In this document: piece after piece, positions 43,469 to 51,845 of the stretch
How the letters are laid out: each line of letters opens with the position of its first letter
Numbering within the stretch: the first letter of the stretch is position 1
Assembly (NCBI GenBank): GCA_017626325.1
Contig: JAGAIZ010000080.1
Span: 1 to 64,000, forward strand
DNA from: Lachnospiraceae bacterium
Lineage (GTDB): Bacteria; Bacillota; Clostridia; Lachnospirales; Lachnospiraceae
Direction of reading: 5' to 3'
Length of the DNA: 64,000 bases
Made by a program: the position numbers and the translations under genes
The notes under the pieces: model-generated
The model's database searches: none
Told to the model about the DNA's origin: nothing
What the model saw: the letters and a program-made list of their open reading frames with translations, nothing else

Positions 43469-43507
43469 ATATCCACCTCTTATCTCAAAACTAATACGCA
43501 GTCCCGA

Positions 43508-45151
43508 TTATCTTCCCAGCGTTGAAAGAATATGCTCCAGCATCTCGTTCACGACATTGATATAACGGCTGGAAGCATTGTATGCATTCTGATACATGAT
43601 CATATTGGTAAGCTCCTCGTCAGAAGACACTCCCGTAACCTGTTCTCTCGCATAGCTCAGCGCGTCTGTTGTCACAGTCTGGCTGTCCTGAATCTGCCTT
43701 GCCACCGAGCCGTTATTCGCCACCTGCGCTACCAGATTCTTATAATAGTTCACGAAGTTTACCGGCGTCTGCACATTCGGATTAAGATGATAAATCTCTT
43801 CCTCAAACGCTGCTTTGAGCGCCTCCGTCGTCACATTATCCTCGGAATGATCTGCCAGCCTAAAAGACAAAAGCGCCGGATTCTGCCGCAAATCCGAATT
43901 GATCAGAAGATTTCTGACCGTCCAGCCCAGTTCGTCATTCTGCATCCGGAATAGCTGATAAGGATCGCCGTTCTCATCTCTCATATAATCAGAGCCCGGA
44001 TTCAAAGCGCTTTCCCTGTCGGCGGCGTCTGCCAGAATCCCGTTTATTTTCGTCACGACCGCATTGATAAGCTGATCAAACTCAGCCTGCACGTTCATGA
44101 CAACCGACTGGGCAATATTAGTATTGTACCAGCCCTCTTCATATTCTCCGTCTTTGTTGATATCGTTCAGTTCATTGTAGGTCGCCCTGTGATCGCCTCT
44201 TGCCAGAAGCGTAGACTTCAGAGAGCCGACATCCGTGTTCCATTCACTGGAAATCTCTTTGGTCAGGTCGAACACTTTGGCATTCTTAATGCTCTCTTCG
44301 CTGACTACCTTCCTGCCCTTGTCATCTATCGTATATTCCGCCAGGAGCTTCCAGTACGGCGTATAGAAGCCTGTCTCCGTATCTTCATAAAGAGCCATCT
44401 CATTAACAATGCCGCCCTTTACCAGATCCACATTCTCGAATTTTACGCTGACATAGCCAAACGTATCCTCGTTATAGGATATATTGCCAAGCTCGGCAAG
44501 CTTATCCAGCAGATAATTGCGCTGGTCCCGGAGATCATTGGCATGCTCCACGCCGCCCGCCTCTATCTTTACAATCTGTTCGTTTAACGCCTGAATCTGC
44601 TGTGCGTATGTATTGATATTATTAACCTCTGTCTGGACCGTCCTGTTCATATTGTCCTGATACTCGCACAGACTCGTGTACACTGCGGATGCTTTGGTGA
44701 TAAATTCCTGAGACCTCGTCACGAATAAATTCTGATTGACGACGCTGGTAGGATCCTTGCTCAGCTCCTGGACAGCCGTCCACAGATTGGACAAAGCCTC
44801 TGAAAATTCGTGTCCGTCGCCGGACTCACCCATAATATTCTCTATCTCTTCCAACGCGTTGACCGTGACGTCATAGAAAGCACTCCGTCCCGACTCGCGC
44901 CGGTAATTTAAGTCATAGAAATAATCTCTTACCTGTCTAGTTTGGGAATAATTGACACCCAGACCTAACTGCTTCCAGTTGGTGACCGTGTCCTTGGAAA
45001 TCGTCACATACGTTCTGGTTCCCTGCGCCACCTGCTGCCTTGTATATCCTTCGGTGTCTAAATTTGACATGTTATGCGCTGTCGTATTCAGCGCGTTATT
45101 TGCTGTTTGTAATCCTGATACGCCTACATAAAGGCTGCCGAATAATGACAT
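43508..45151 (-). CDS. flgK: flagellar hook-associated protein FlgK (HAP1), copy 1
   Basis: A 547-residue protein. N-terminal LFGSLYVGVSGLQTANNALNTTAHNMSNLDTEGYTRQQV, then YFYDLNYRRESGRSAFYD, FSEALSNLWTAVQELSKDP and DLRDQRNYLLDKLAEL. C-terminal VSSDEELTNMIMYQNAYNASSRYINVVNEMLEHILSTL. The upstream site GGACGG is only a fair Shine-Dalgarno. It is first of the tandem pair, 20 bases after flgN. Confidence 0.92.
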   Translation of the reverse strand: MSLFGSLYVGVSGLQTANNALNTTAHNMSNLDTEGYTRQQVAQGTRTYVTISKDTVTNWKQLGLGVNYSQTRQVRDYFYDLNYRRESGRSAFYDVTVNALEEIENIMGESGDGHEFSEALSNLWTAVQELSKDPTSVVNQNLFVTRSQEFITKASAVYTSLCEYQDNMNRTVQTEVNNINTYAQQIQALNEQIVKIEAGGVEHANDLRDQRNYLLDKLAELGNISYNEDTFGYVSVKFENVDLVKGGIVNEMALYEDTETGFYTPYWKLLAEYTIDDKGRKVVSEESIKNAKVFDLTKEISSEWNTDVGSLKSTLLARGDHRATYNELNDINKDGEYEEGWYNTNIAQSVVMNVQAEFDQLINAVVTKINGILADAADRESALNPGSDYMRDENGDPYQLFRMQNDELGWTVRNLLINSDLRQNPALLSFRLADHSEDNVTTEALKAAFEEEIYHLNPNVQTPVNFVNYYKNLVAQVANNGSVARQIQDSQTVTTDALSYAREQVTGVSSDEELTNMIMYQNAYNASSRYINVVNEMLEHILSTLGR

Positions 45152-45171
45152 AATCTACCGTCCTCAACAAT

Positions 45172-45690
45172 CTATTGCCTGGCGTCAAACGCTTTGTTGC
45201 TCATACCGATCACATCTCCGGTGTTGTAAGCGCCCTTGTTATAATTCGCCGTTTCCGGCGCTTTATTCAGGGATTGCAGAACATTCATATTGAACTGCAC
45301 CATTTCCAGTGCGCTCTGGATCAGTTCCCTGTTCTGTTCATTCACCCGCTTCACACCGCGCACGCTCGCCTGCAACTTGTCAAAAACAGCCGCGAGCCTG
45401 GCCTGCTCTTCCGGTCTTGCCGCCAGCATCTTAATCAAATCCACAACTCTCAGTTTCGCAACATCCTTGTTAAGCACATTAGCAATATCATTAATAGCTT
45501 CATTTCTCTGATGATCCAGATGATTGATTCTGCTTACTATGATCTGCTCCTCATCCGTGATTTTGGCTAATTCTTCCAAGTCTTCAGACACAATGACTGT
45601 CGTTTTCTTCATGGACAATTTCAAAAGATTCTCATACTCCAGATTTTCCTTATCTAAAACCTCGATCAAGGTCTCCATTAAACTTGCCAC
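45172..45690 (-). CDS. flgN: flagellar export chaperone FlgN
   Basis: A 172-residue helical protein of the FlgN family: LMETLIEVLDKENLEYENLLKLSMKKT, EDLEELAKITDEEQIIVSRINHLDHQRNEAINDIANVL and the C-terminal SALEMVQFNMNVLQSLNKA. It chaperones FlgK and FlgL during export. It lies between flgM and flgK, the usual order in Firmicutes. Confidence 0.88.
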   Translation of the reverse strand: MASLMETLIEVLDKENLEYENLLKLSMKKTTVIVSEDLEELAKITDEEQIIVSRINHLDHQRNEAINDIANVLNKDVAKLRVVDLIKMLAARPEEQARLAAVFDKLQASVRGVKRVNEQNRELIQSALEMVQFNMNVLQSLNKAPETANYNKGAYNTGDVIGMSNKAFDARQ

Positions 45691-45714
45691 GCCGTAACCT
45701 CACCTTCATTGTGT

Positions 45715-45996
45715 CTATAAACTTTGGATTTCTTCATACTTCTTCATTAATTTGTCTGCAAAGCTCTCTCCGCTTACCTGATAAGTACCATTCGCAATAC
45801 TTGCTTTGAGAGGAGCTGTCAGTTCTGACCTGATATCGTCCGCTTCCGCCACAGCGTTCTTCGCAGTCTGAATATCCTTGCCAAAGCTTGAAATCTGAAT
45901 CTGGTCAGCCGCCGCTTTCTTAGACGTATTCTGCGCCTTGGCCGTCTTCTTGCTGCTGTATACCTGCTGAACCTGCTTATAAGCTTCAATACGCAT
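45715..45996 (-). CDS. flgM: anti-sigma-28 factor FlgM
   Basis: A 93-residue protein. The N-terminal half is disordered and basic (EAYKQVQQVYSSKKTAKAQN). The C-terminal half carries the FlgM sigma-binding helices: DQIQISSFGKDIQTAKNAVAEADDIRSELTAPLKASIANGTYQVSGESFADKLMKKYEEI. It holds sigma-28 inactive until exported through the completed hook. A sigma-28 promoter at 46069-46095 gives it feedback control. It heads the flgM-flgN-flgK-flgK-flgL-fliW-csrA run. Confidence 0.92.
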   Translation of the reverse strand: MRIEAYKQVQQVYSSKKTAKAQNTSKKAAADQIQISSFGKDIQTAKNAVAEADDIRSELTAPLKASIANGTYQVSGESFADKLMKKYEEIQSL

Positions 45997-46068
45997 ATGG
46001 GACTCCTCCTTTCCATTTGCTGTCTTTTATCATCGTTCATGGTCTTTCTTTGTGAACTGTTATTATTT

Positions 46069-46095
46069 GTATCGGATAAATTTGCAAAGACTTTA
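46069..46095 (-). promoter_or_regulatory. sigma-28 promoter of the flgM operon
   Basis: TAAA (46092-46095), exactly 15 bases, then TCCGATAC (46069-46076) on the minus strand, about 70 bases before flgM. Confidence 0.85.
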
Positions 46096-46172
46096 GGGCA
46101 GATGGGAGTTTTTTTGCGGGGGCATCGTTTATCGTTTAATTCTAAATTGTTTAATTCGTTTAATCGTTTCAC

Positions 46173-46237
46173 TGTCAGGAAATAGATATTCCTGACAAAC
46201 AGGGTCTATCTCCGTGGTTGGACAGAGATAGACCCTG
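46173..46237. terminator. two hairpins between the T7SS locus and the flagellar locus
   Basis: Stem 1: TGTCAGGAA/TTCCTGACA (46173-46197). Stem 2: CAGGGTCTATCTC/GAGATAGACCCTG, 13 bp (46200-46237). They lie about 60 bases past the stop of the VWA/FHA gene and upstream of the flgM promoter, so they probably end the T7SS transcript. Flanking U-runs are short. Confidence 0.6.
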
Positions 46238-46297
46238 CAAATATGAACAGCCATGCTAATACTTCAAATTGATACTATGCATTTAGCACAAGAGCCG

Positions 46298-47824
46298 TTA
46301 CCGCACCTCAAATTTCATTTCCAATCTACCTAACTTGACAATATTGCCAGTAAAAATTTCCACTTCGGATGTAATTCTGCTTCCATTTATGAAAGTTCCA
46401 TTTGAAGATCGAAGATCATTTATATAAAATTTACCGCACCTTACGCTAATCTCACAATGCCTGTTTGATACCGATTTGTCATAATCCAATACAATATCGC
46501 ACACTCCCTTCTTTCTTCCTACAATAACATTCCTCGCCAATGTCGTCACAAAAACTTTTTCCGAAAAATGTATATCCGTCAAAACAATGTCATATGTACC
46601 CTGCTGCTTCCAGATACAATATGTATTACCGTCTCCTGCTGCAGTATTGACATCCATAAATTCAGTTTTCTCCATGGAATTCAAATCGTCATGCAACTCA
46701 TTCAAAGTGTCATTGTCAATGGATTCAAATTGTATCTTTTTCTTTCTTCGTTTTATAACCAGTAAAACAATACTGCCGATTGCGCCTGCAACCGCAATAC
46801 AGACCGCGGCAATTATTACAAGCGGCTTTCTGTCCTCTGTACTTTCCTGAACCATTATCTCTGGCTTCACCGGCTCTTTTATCATTTCTTCCTGCTTCTG
46901 TTCCTCTTCTGCCACTTGCATTTGCTGCGGCATAACAACATCAGCAGATAATGAAGCAACCGTACCTTCTCCGCCAAAAGATAATTTAACGACTTTCCTG
47001 CTGCCATCCATTACCTCCGGACTCGGAGCGATCTCTACTCGTACAATATTTCGATCTTTCTTTAAGTAGTTCGTAATATCCAAAGTATTTTCCACATCAC
47101 TTAACAGAAATGACTCTGCCTGTGTTATTCGTGACAGCGCAAACATATTTTCCAATTCTTCATTTTCATCGTTGGTACAACCAATGGTATAAATAGGATA
47201 AGGATTTTCCTTTAAGAGATTATACAATTCTTCCTTAGTATATCCCAACGTTTTATTATCCACTCCATCAGATACAATAATAATTCTATAATAAATATCT
47301 TCTCTGTCTGCCAGGAGTTCATTGACCAACAAATCATAAAGCACATCCGTCAAATACGTGTTCTGATCCTGATATACTATCTGCTCCACCGCCTGCTTCA
47401 GCACACTATAATCTGCAGTATATTCCGTCAGCCAGGTAATATCCTCACCAAATACGCAGATTGCCATCTCTTCATTATTATCCCTGTCGGAGATCAAATT
47501 CTGTAAAAGTTCTGCAACTTTTTCTCTGTCAGACTGCTGAATAGAAACAGAATTATCAAGCATAACGAAAGTCTTCATAGATACATCCTGTTCCGTAACA
47601 GGCTGCACAGCGGTTACCGTTCCATCGGCAGTTCCTATTTGTACAGAAATATCCGAAAATTCTTCCGGCACGCCCTTTACATATACGGTCAGACTTTCTT
47701 CCCCCGTAAATACTTCTACAATACCAGCTGCTTCTGATGCCCGCACTACTATGCCATCATATATGCACACAAACAATATGACTATCGTTATTACTTTTCT
47801 CACATAATACATAATAATTCTCAT
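46298..47824 (-). CDS. membrane protein with extracellular VWA domain and cytosolic FHA domain, T7SS-associated
   Basis: A 508-residue protein. A signal sequence or first membrane helix (about 8-25) is followed by a VWA domain with the metal site DNSVS (MLDNSVSI) and IIVSDGVDN. A Glu/Gln/Lys-rich linker follows, then a transmembrane helix (about 334-356, PLVIIAAVCIAVAGAIGSIVLLVI) and basic residues. A C-terminal FHA domain (about 425-508) has VGRKKGVCD, SVSNRHCEI and NGTFINGSRI, the phosphothreonine pocket. The start at 47824 has GAAGGA 4 bases upstream, overlapping the end of the DUF4176-like gene (TGAGATG), so the two are coupled. It is probably an accessory component linking phospho-signalling to the T7SS, since EssC also carries an FHA domain. 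Confidence 0.8.
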   Translation of the reverse strand: MRIIMYYVRKVITIVILFVCIYDGIVVRASEAAGIVEVFTGEESLTVYVKGVPEEFSDISVQIGTADGTVTAVQPVTEQDVSMKTFVMLDNSVSIQQSDREKVAELLQNLISDRDNNEEMAICVFGEDITWLTEYTADYSVLKQAVEQIVYQDQNTYLTDVLYDLLVNELLADREDIYYRIIIVSDGVDNKTLGYTKEELYNLLKENPYPIYTIGCTNDENEELENMFALSRITQAESFLLSDVENTLDITNYLKKDRNIVRVEIAPSPEVMDGSRKVVKLSFGGEGTVASLSADVVMPQQMQVAEEEQKQEEMIKEPVKPEIMVQESTEDRKPLVIIAAVCIAVAGAIGSIVLLVIKRRKKKIQFESIDNDTLNELHDDLNSMEKTEFMDVNTAAGDGNTYCIWKQQGTYDIVLTDIHFSEKVFVTTLARNVIVGRKKGVCDIVLDYDKSVSNRHCEISVRCGKFYINDLRSSNGTFINGSRITSEVEIFTGNIVKLGRLEMKFEVR

Positions 47825-47825
47825 C

Positions 47826-48098
47826 TCATCCTTCATACAGCTTCGCCAGTTTCTCAATGAAATCCACTCTTTCAGCATCTTCATAACCACGGAAGTTTAT
47901 CTCGTTGATATCTTCATGATTAAACAAATACTGTAACTTATCCCCGATATGCCCTTCCGGATATAAAACGCCCAAATAATCGTATTCTTGACCATCTCCA
48001 CCCGCTTCACTCTGCATAATACCGCTTATCATGAGCCTTTTTTCCCCATCCTTTAAAAGAACTACTGAACCAATGGGTAATAAATCTTTAATTTTCAT
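47826..48098 (-). CDS. DUF4176-like small T7SS-associated protein
   Basis: A 90-residue protein: MKIKDLLPIGSVVLLKDGEKRLMISGIMQ, YDYLGVLYPEGHIG, and FNHEDINEINFRGYEDAERVDFIEKL. This matches the DUF4176 pattern common in Firmicutes T7SS loci, where its role is unknown. GGAGG lies 10 bases before the ATG. Its stop is two bases from the start of the VWA/FHA gene. Confidence 0.75.
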   Translation of the reverse strand: MKIKDLLPIGSVVLLKDGEKRLMISGIMQSEAGGDGQEYDYLGVLYPEGHIGDKLQYLFNHEDINEINFRGYEDAERVDFIEKLAKLYEG

Positions 48099-48113
48099 AA
48101 ATTTCTTCCTCCA

Positions 48114-49268
48114 TTATGCAAATGATAATTTTTTAAACCAGCTCCCAATTGCCCCGGAAACCTTTTTGGCCGCATTGCCAACAGCATTCCCAATTACTTC
48201 ACCAGCATCCAAAATCGCATCAGAAGCCCATTCTGTCACATTTTTTCCTGTCAGCGCTTTAACCCCTGCATTTACTCCCGCTACAATAAGTCCACTTGCG
48301 GCAACCACAAGCACTCCCGGTGCCGCCACCGTTCCCAATGCAGTAGTAACAGCTGCACCGACAACTATATTGGTACCATAGGTTAGCGCGGTATCTATTA
48401 CTGTTTCGGTAATGGTTTCAGCAATCACTCTACCGTCTGACATAGTTCCACCTGATGCATTCTGTTCTTCTTTATTGCTGAACCAGTTTGTCACACCGGT
48501 AACTGCAACTGATGCCCAGGACGCAACTGCCTTTCCTACACCATTTCCACCTTTAAAATCCTTGATAATATTCTTAAACTGCGCATTAAATGGAGACGTT
48601 TTGTTTGTTAGATTATTAACGAATCGTGTGACCGGATTTTTAGCTGTAGAGGCCCTGCCTAACGGTTTTAGGCCAGTAATACTCTTTGCCCACCATGCCA
48701 TTGCAGTTTTCTTACCCACTGCGTTTCCAATTTTTTTATACCTCTTAAGTGTTTGTACCGCTTCAGATATAAAATCATAAACCTTCATACCTGATTCAGC
48801 AAAATCTTCCCAAGTCTTCCCATTTTTTATATCGTTAATCAGATCTCGAATCGTACCTATATATCCAGCACCGGCAAGGATTTCATCCCAACCATAATTC
48901 AGCGCTATTTCATCCGTAAATACCTCCAGAAAATCTTTTTCCTCAACTATTACCGAAGCCGTAGTTTCCGCAGTTGGATTCCTGATCTGCGGCGCATGTC
49001 CTACCAACTGCTGTTCATTTCTTTCATAAACATCCAAAACATCACTCAATGCTGACTTCATGCTGACCATAGCGTTTTTATGTACATCAATACTGCTTTT
49101 TGCAATTTTTATTCTGACACGAATATTTGATTTGGATGACACTTTGAATGCTAAATTATGACCGATATTATTGACTTCGTCTGCAATTCTGTCAAGTTCG
49201 TTGACCAAATTTTCTTCCTCTGTTGCCTGTATTCCGGCATGCTGTATTTTTACAGAAAATTGTGCCAT
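48114..49268 (-). CDS. putative T7SS substrate with helical N-terminus and hydrophobic C-terminal region
   Basis: A 384-residue protein. Residues 1-100 are helical and WXG/LXG-like in size (NLVNELDRIADEVNNIGHNLAF, SMKSALSDVLDVYERNEQQL), without a WXG motif. The middle is basic. The C-terminal region (about 285-375) has long Ala/Gly/Val stretches (NIVVGAAVTTALGTVAAPGVLVVAASGLIVAGVNAGV) that could insert in membranes. No nuclease or other toxin motif and no separate immunity gene were recognised. The start at 49268 has AAAGG 10 bases upstream. It follows the WXG100 array, so it is likely exported or membrane-associated. A pore-type effector is one possibility. Confidence 0.6.
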   Translation of the reverse strand: MAQFSVKIQHAGIQATEEENLVNELDRIADEVNNIGHNLAFKVSSKSNIRVRIKIAKSSIDVHKNAMVSMKSALSDVLDVYERNEQQLVGHAPQIRNPTAETTASVIVEEKDFLEVFTDEIALNYGWDEILAGAGYIGTIRDLINDIKNGKTWEDFAESGMKVYDFISEAVQTLKRYKKIGNAVGKKTAMAWWAKSITGLKPLGRASTAKNPVTRFVNNLTNKTSPFNAQFKNIIKDFKGGNGVGKAVASWASVAVTGVTNWFSNKEEQNASGGTMSDGRVIAETITETVIDTALTYGTNIVVGAAVTTALGTVAAPGVLVVAASGLIVAGVNAGVKALTGKNVTEWASDAILDAGEVIGNAVGNAAKKVSGAIGSWFKKLSFA

Positions 49269-49295
49269 ATCATTTATACCTTTCTCTTCAAGGCA

Positions 49296-49321
49296 GGGTG
49301 TATCTGCCGAAAGATACACCC
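49296..49321 (-). other. intra-operon hairpin downstream of the WXG100 array
   Basis: A perfect 10-bp stem, GGGTGTATCT/AGATACACCC, with a 6-base loop, between the last WXG100 gene and the gene at 49268. There is no U-run on the minus strand, so it is more likely an RNA-stabilising or processing stem than a full terminator. Confidence 0.55.
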
Positions 49322-49331
49322 TTAATTTTTC

Positions 49332-49646
49332 TTACGAAATCACATCGCCCCGAAGGTCGTTGCCCATTTCTGTATTATCATTCTCTGCGGTACGGTACTG
49401 CGTGGCCATCTCCTTTAAGTCCTTCACATGTTCATCAATCATTCTGTGCATTCTCTCCATGTCATCCTCAAGCTGATGAAATTTCGTATTATATGCAATT
49501 GCAGCGTCGCCTTCCCAGCTGCTTTTTAAACTATCCACTATCCCTAACATTTCCTGCGTCATATTGCGTACTTGCCCGCCTGTCGTCTGAAACTCATCTG
49601 CCGTACTTATCAGTTTCTCCGGCGTTACTCTTAAGATGCCTTCCAT
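49332..49646 (-). CDS. WXG100 family protein, SWEGDA type
   Basis: A 104-residue helical hairpin: MEGILRVTPEKLISTADEFQ, turn motif SSWEGDAAIAYNTKF, second helix to the end. The Trp-x-Gly turn and about 100-residue length are the ESAT-6/WXG100 hallmarks. GGAG lies 8-9 bases before the ATG. It is the last and most typical of five tandem copies and a likely exported substrate of EssC. Confidence 0.88.
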   Translation of the reverse strand: MEGILRVTPEKLISTADEFQTTGGQVRNMTQEMLGIVDSLKSSWEGDAAIAYNTKFHQLEDDMERMHRMIDEHVKDLKEMATQYRTAENDNTEMGNDLRGDVIS

Positions 49647-49702
49647 ATACTTTTCTCTCCTTGTCTATGCCGTTATCTCTGTATCAAATAATTTTTCTAA
49701 AA

Positions 49703-50002
49703 TTAATAATTTCTTGTTGCTGCTGTAGAAACGTTTGCCGACTCAGCTGCCTCATATCTCGTAGCAATATTTTCTAACGCCACACAAAACTGCTCTATCA
49801 GCGTATTGAAGTTATCCATCTGGATTTTGTCGTTGTTAAAAGCTGTATGAAACGTATCTCTTGCTTCACCTTCCCACATGCCAATCAAATTCTGCTCCTG
49901 ACCTTCCAAATTTCCTACCTGCGCCTTGAATTGAGCATTTAAATTTCTCAATTCTGACGCTTTCGCCCTAAGCTGTGATGCTGATACCTGAATAAGTCCC
50001 AT
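49703..50002 (-). CDS. WXG100 family protein, MWEGEA type
   Basis: A 99-residue helical hairpin: GLIQVSASQLRAKASELRNLNAQF, turn LIGMWEGEARDTFHTAF, second helix IQMDNFNTLIEQFCVALENIA. AGGAGG lies 9 bases before the ATG. It is a probable T7SS substrate, possibly pairing with a neighbouring copy. Confidence 0.88.
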   Translation of the reverse strand: MGLIQVSASQLRAKASELRNLNAQFKAQVGNLEGQEQNLIGMWEGEARDTFHTAFNNDKIQMDNFNTLIEQFCVALENIATRYEAAESANVSTAATRNY

Positions 50003-50069
50003 CGTTCTTTCCTCCTACTCTCTTAATTCCGTTTCCGGTATTTATAAAAATATTTAATAAATATTTTTA

Positions 50070-50381
50070 TCAGTAATCTCGTTTCTGCGCTATACGAAGC
50101 GCCTCCATCTCTGCCTGATAAAGCCTTTTTGCTACTCTTCTGATATCCGCCGCAATATTATATAATTCTTTGGCAGTTCCATTCATCTGCTGCTGCAGCC
50201 TATCTCCTTTATTCATATATTCCGAAGCATTCTCACCTTTCCAGTTTGCCGCCAGCTGCTGCATAGTATTTTCAAACTGATAGTTTGACAATCTACTCAA
50301 TCGTTCCGCTGTACCCTCCAGCTGTTCTGCCTGCTCCATCGCTTTTCTGAAATTAAATTCAATACTTGCTCTACCCGCCAT
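50070..50381 (-). CDS. WXG100 family protein, NWKGEN type
   Basis: A 103-residue helical hairpin with turn AANWKGENASEYM. The start at 50381 is preferred because GGGAG lies 6 bases upstream; an in-frame ATG at 50402 would overlap the preceding gene. The C-terminal helix ends LYQAEMEALRIAQKRDY, a pattern (Y/L-rich followed by basic) seen in WXG100 export tails. Confidence 0.82.
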   Translation of the reverse strand: MAGRASIEFNFRKAMEQAEQLEGTAERLSRLSNYQFENTMQQLAANWKGENASEYMNKGDRLQQQMNGTAKELYNIAADIRRVAKRLYQAEMEALRIAQKRDY

Positions 50382-50394
50382 ATGTTTCTCCCTC

Positions 50395-50736
50395 TTATTC
50401 AATCACATCTCCAGACAATTCATTTGCAATAGTCTCTACCGACTGCTCAGCCTGTGTATAATTCTGTGATATTGCCAAAAGGTCTGCCGGATACTCTTTC
50501 AAACGCCTCAATATTTCATCCACAAGATCCTTTTGTTCCCGATACATCTTTCTATGAACATCTCCTGCTTCCCCAATCCAATAATAATTTGTCCGGTTAA
50601 TGATCCTCTCCAAATCATCAAAGCAAGAACACAACTTACGAATGTCCGCCGATACCTCCTGCGATTTTTGGGTCAGGACCTCAGGTTGTACCTTAAAAGA
50701 AATATCTCTTCCGACTGTTATTCCACTAGCCGCCAT
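50395..50736 (-). CDS. WXG100-like protein, YWIGEA type
   Basis: A 113-residue helical hairpin: FKVQPEVLTQKSQEVSADIRKL, turn NYYWIGEAGDVHRKMY, then REQKDLVDEILRRLKEY and a terminal helix ending ETIANELSGDVIE. The motif is W-I-G with two tyrosines before it. The start at 50736 has GGAGGG 4 bases upstream. It lies 13 bases ahead of the next copy. Confidence 0.8.
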   Translation of the reverse strand: MAASGITVGRDISFKVQPEVLTQKSQEVSADIRKLCSCFDDLERIINRTNYYWIGEAGDVHRKMYREQKDLVDEILRRLKEYPADLLAISQNYTQAEQSVETIANELSGDVIE

Positions 50737-50778
50737 AATTCCCTCCATTCCAAAACCGGTAACTTCTTCTGTTTCTTC

Positions 50779-51084
50779 TTATATTCTAATAGCTGCCACG
50801 ATACCATTTACCTGATTTTCACAGTTATCATACTGTTCTTTCGCATACTGCATACATTCACTCAAGGACTGCACTGTTGCACACATTTCTTTTGCATTAA
50901 TATAATCCATCGCAAACTGCTCTTTAAATTTATCATTTGCCGGACCATCCCACATAGTATCCAGCTCCTGAATTTGCGTAAATATCCTGTCCAATCTTTC
51001 TCGCACTCCTGCCAATGCCTGATTAAGTGCTGCTATGTCAGAAGCAAGCGTACCTGTATTAACTGCAATTTCCTGATATGCCAC
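50779..51084 (-). CDS. WXG100-like protein, MWDGPA type (GTG start)
   Basis: A 101-residue helical hairpin: YQEIAVNTGTLASDIAALNQAL, turn LDTMWDGPANDKFKEQF, second helix with three Cys. The start codon is GTG at 51084, with AGGG 6 bases upstream. It is the first of the five-gene WXG array. Confidence 0.82.
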   Translation of the reverse strand: MAYQEIAVNTGTLASDIAALNQALAGVRERLDRIFTQIQELDTMWDGPANDKFKEQFAMDYINAKEMCATVQSLSECMQYAKEQYDNCENQVNGIVAAIRI

Positions 51085-51121
51085 TTTTTACCCTTTCCGC
51101 GCTATCTGCGCTTTTGCATTT

Positions 51122-51481
51122 TTATACTAAGCAATTTTCTTCCAAAAGCTTTGACAACTTTGAAAAATCATTCATGTCAATCTCTCTTCTCTCATAACAT
51201 ACAACGCCCTGTTCCACATTTTCACAAATTTGATTTTCACAGTTTCGATATTTCTGGAGCGTTTTATCCAGTCCCTGTGTCAGTTGCCTGAGCATTTGCG
51301 TTTCCTCCTGTAACCTATACTGTGATGTCTTCAATCGATCCAGTATATCTTCCATTCCCGAGAGTGTTCCCAGTTGTCTGCGAATCTCCTCTGTCTCAAT
51401 ACATTCTGCAGTCAACAAAATCCCGCATTGCGCAAGCTGTTCACATTGTTCTATTACTTGATTTGTTATAATACGAAACAT
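51122..51481 (-). CDS. small helical T7SS-locus protein without WXG motif
   Basis: A 119-residue helical protein rich in Glu, Gln and Cys (MFRIITNQVIEQCEQLAQCGILL, then LSGMEDILDRLKTSQYRLQEE). It has the size of a WXG100 protein but no W-x-G turn. GGGAG lies 7 bases before the ATG. It sits between yukD and the WXG array. It may be a chaperone or heteromeric partner. The family is not recognised. Confidence 0.65.
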   Translation of the reverse strand: MFRIITNQVIEQCEQLAQCGILLTAECIETEEIRRQLGTLSGMEDILDRLKTSQYRLQEETQMLRQLTQGLDKTLQKYRNCENQICENVEQGVVCYERREIDMNDFSKLSKLLEENCLV

Positions 51482-51596
51482 GTACCAACTCCCTTAATTC
51501 AGCATTATGGTAACACATCATATTTTTCTTTGTTTACTTTCTGACAGACGACACATATTTCGGTATGAACAACATACTTATAGCCTGTTCAACAAG

Positions 51597-51845
51597 TTAA
51601 ACAAGTATCAGACTATCCCCATTGGATACATTACACTCAGCCAACGTATAATCTTCGTACAGAAGTTTTGTATCTTTTCTGCTGCACAACACCAATTTTC
51701 TTACGTCGCCCTCAATTTGACAATGTTCCTTCTGTCCAAGCATTTCACTTATTTCTTCTATCAAACTATGTACCGGAATCTCCTCGTCTAATTGAAAATC
51801 GTAACTGTTTCCCATGGATGGGACATAAATATCTACCAAAATCAT
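51597..51845 (-). CDS. yukD: YukD/EsaB ubiquitin-like T7SS protein
   Basis: An 82-residue ubiquitin-fold protein: MILVDIYVPSMGNSYDFQLDEEIPVHSLIEEISEML, ending LAECNVSNGDSLILV. Size, strand pattern and position beside essC fit YukD/EsaB, a conserved cytosolic T7SSb component. Its ATG overlaps the preceding stop (ATGA). Confidence 0.85.
   Translation of the reverse strand: MILVDIYVPSMGNSYDFQLDEEIPVHSLIEEISEMLGQKEHCQIEGDVRKLVLCSRKDTKLLYEDYTLAECNVSNGDSLILV

Noticed and set aside
49332-51084. The row of similar small genes read as a simple sequence repeat.
   Set aside because: Nucleotide sequences differ throughout; only the helical-hairpin protein design and W-x-G turn are shared.
50533-51291. 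A 252-codon plus-strand frame across two WXG100-like genes.
   Set aside because: Cys/Phe/His-rich nonsense composition; it overlaps three well-supported small genes with Shine-Dalgarno sites.
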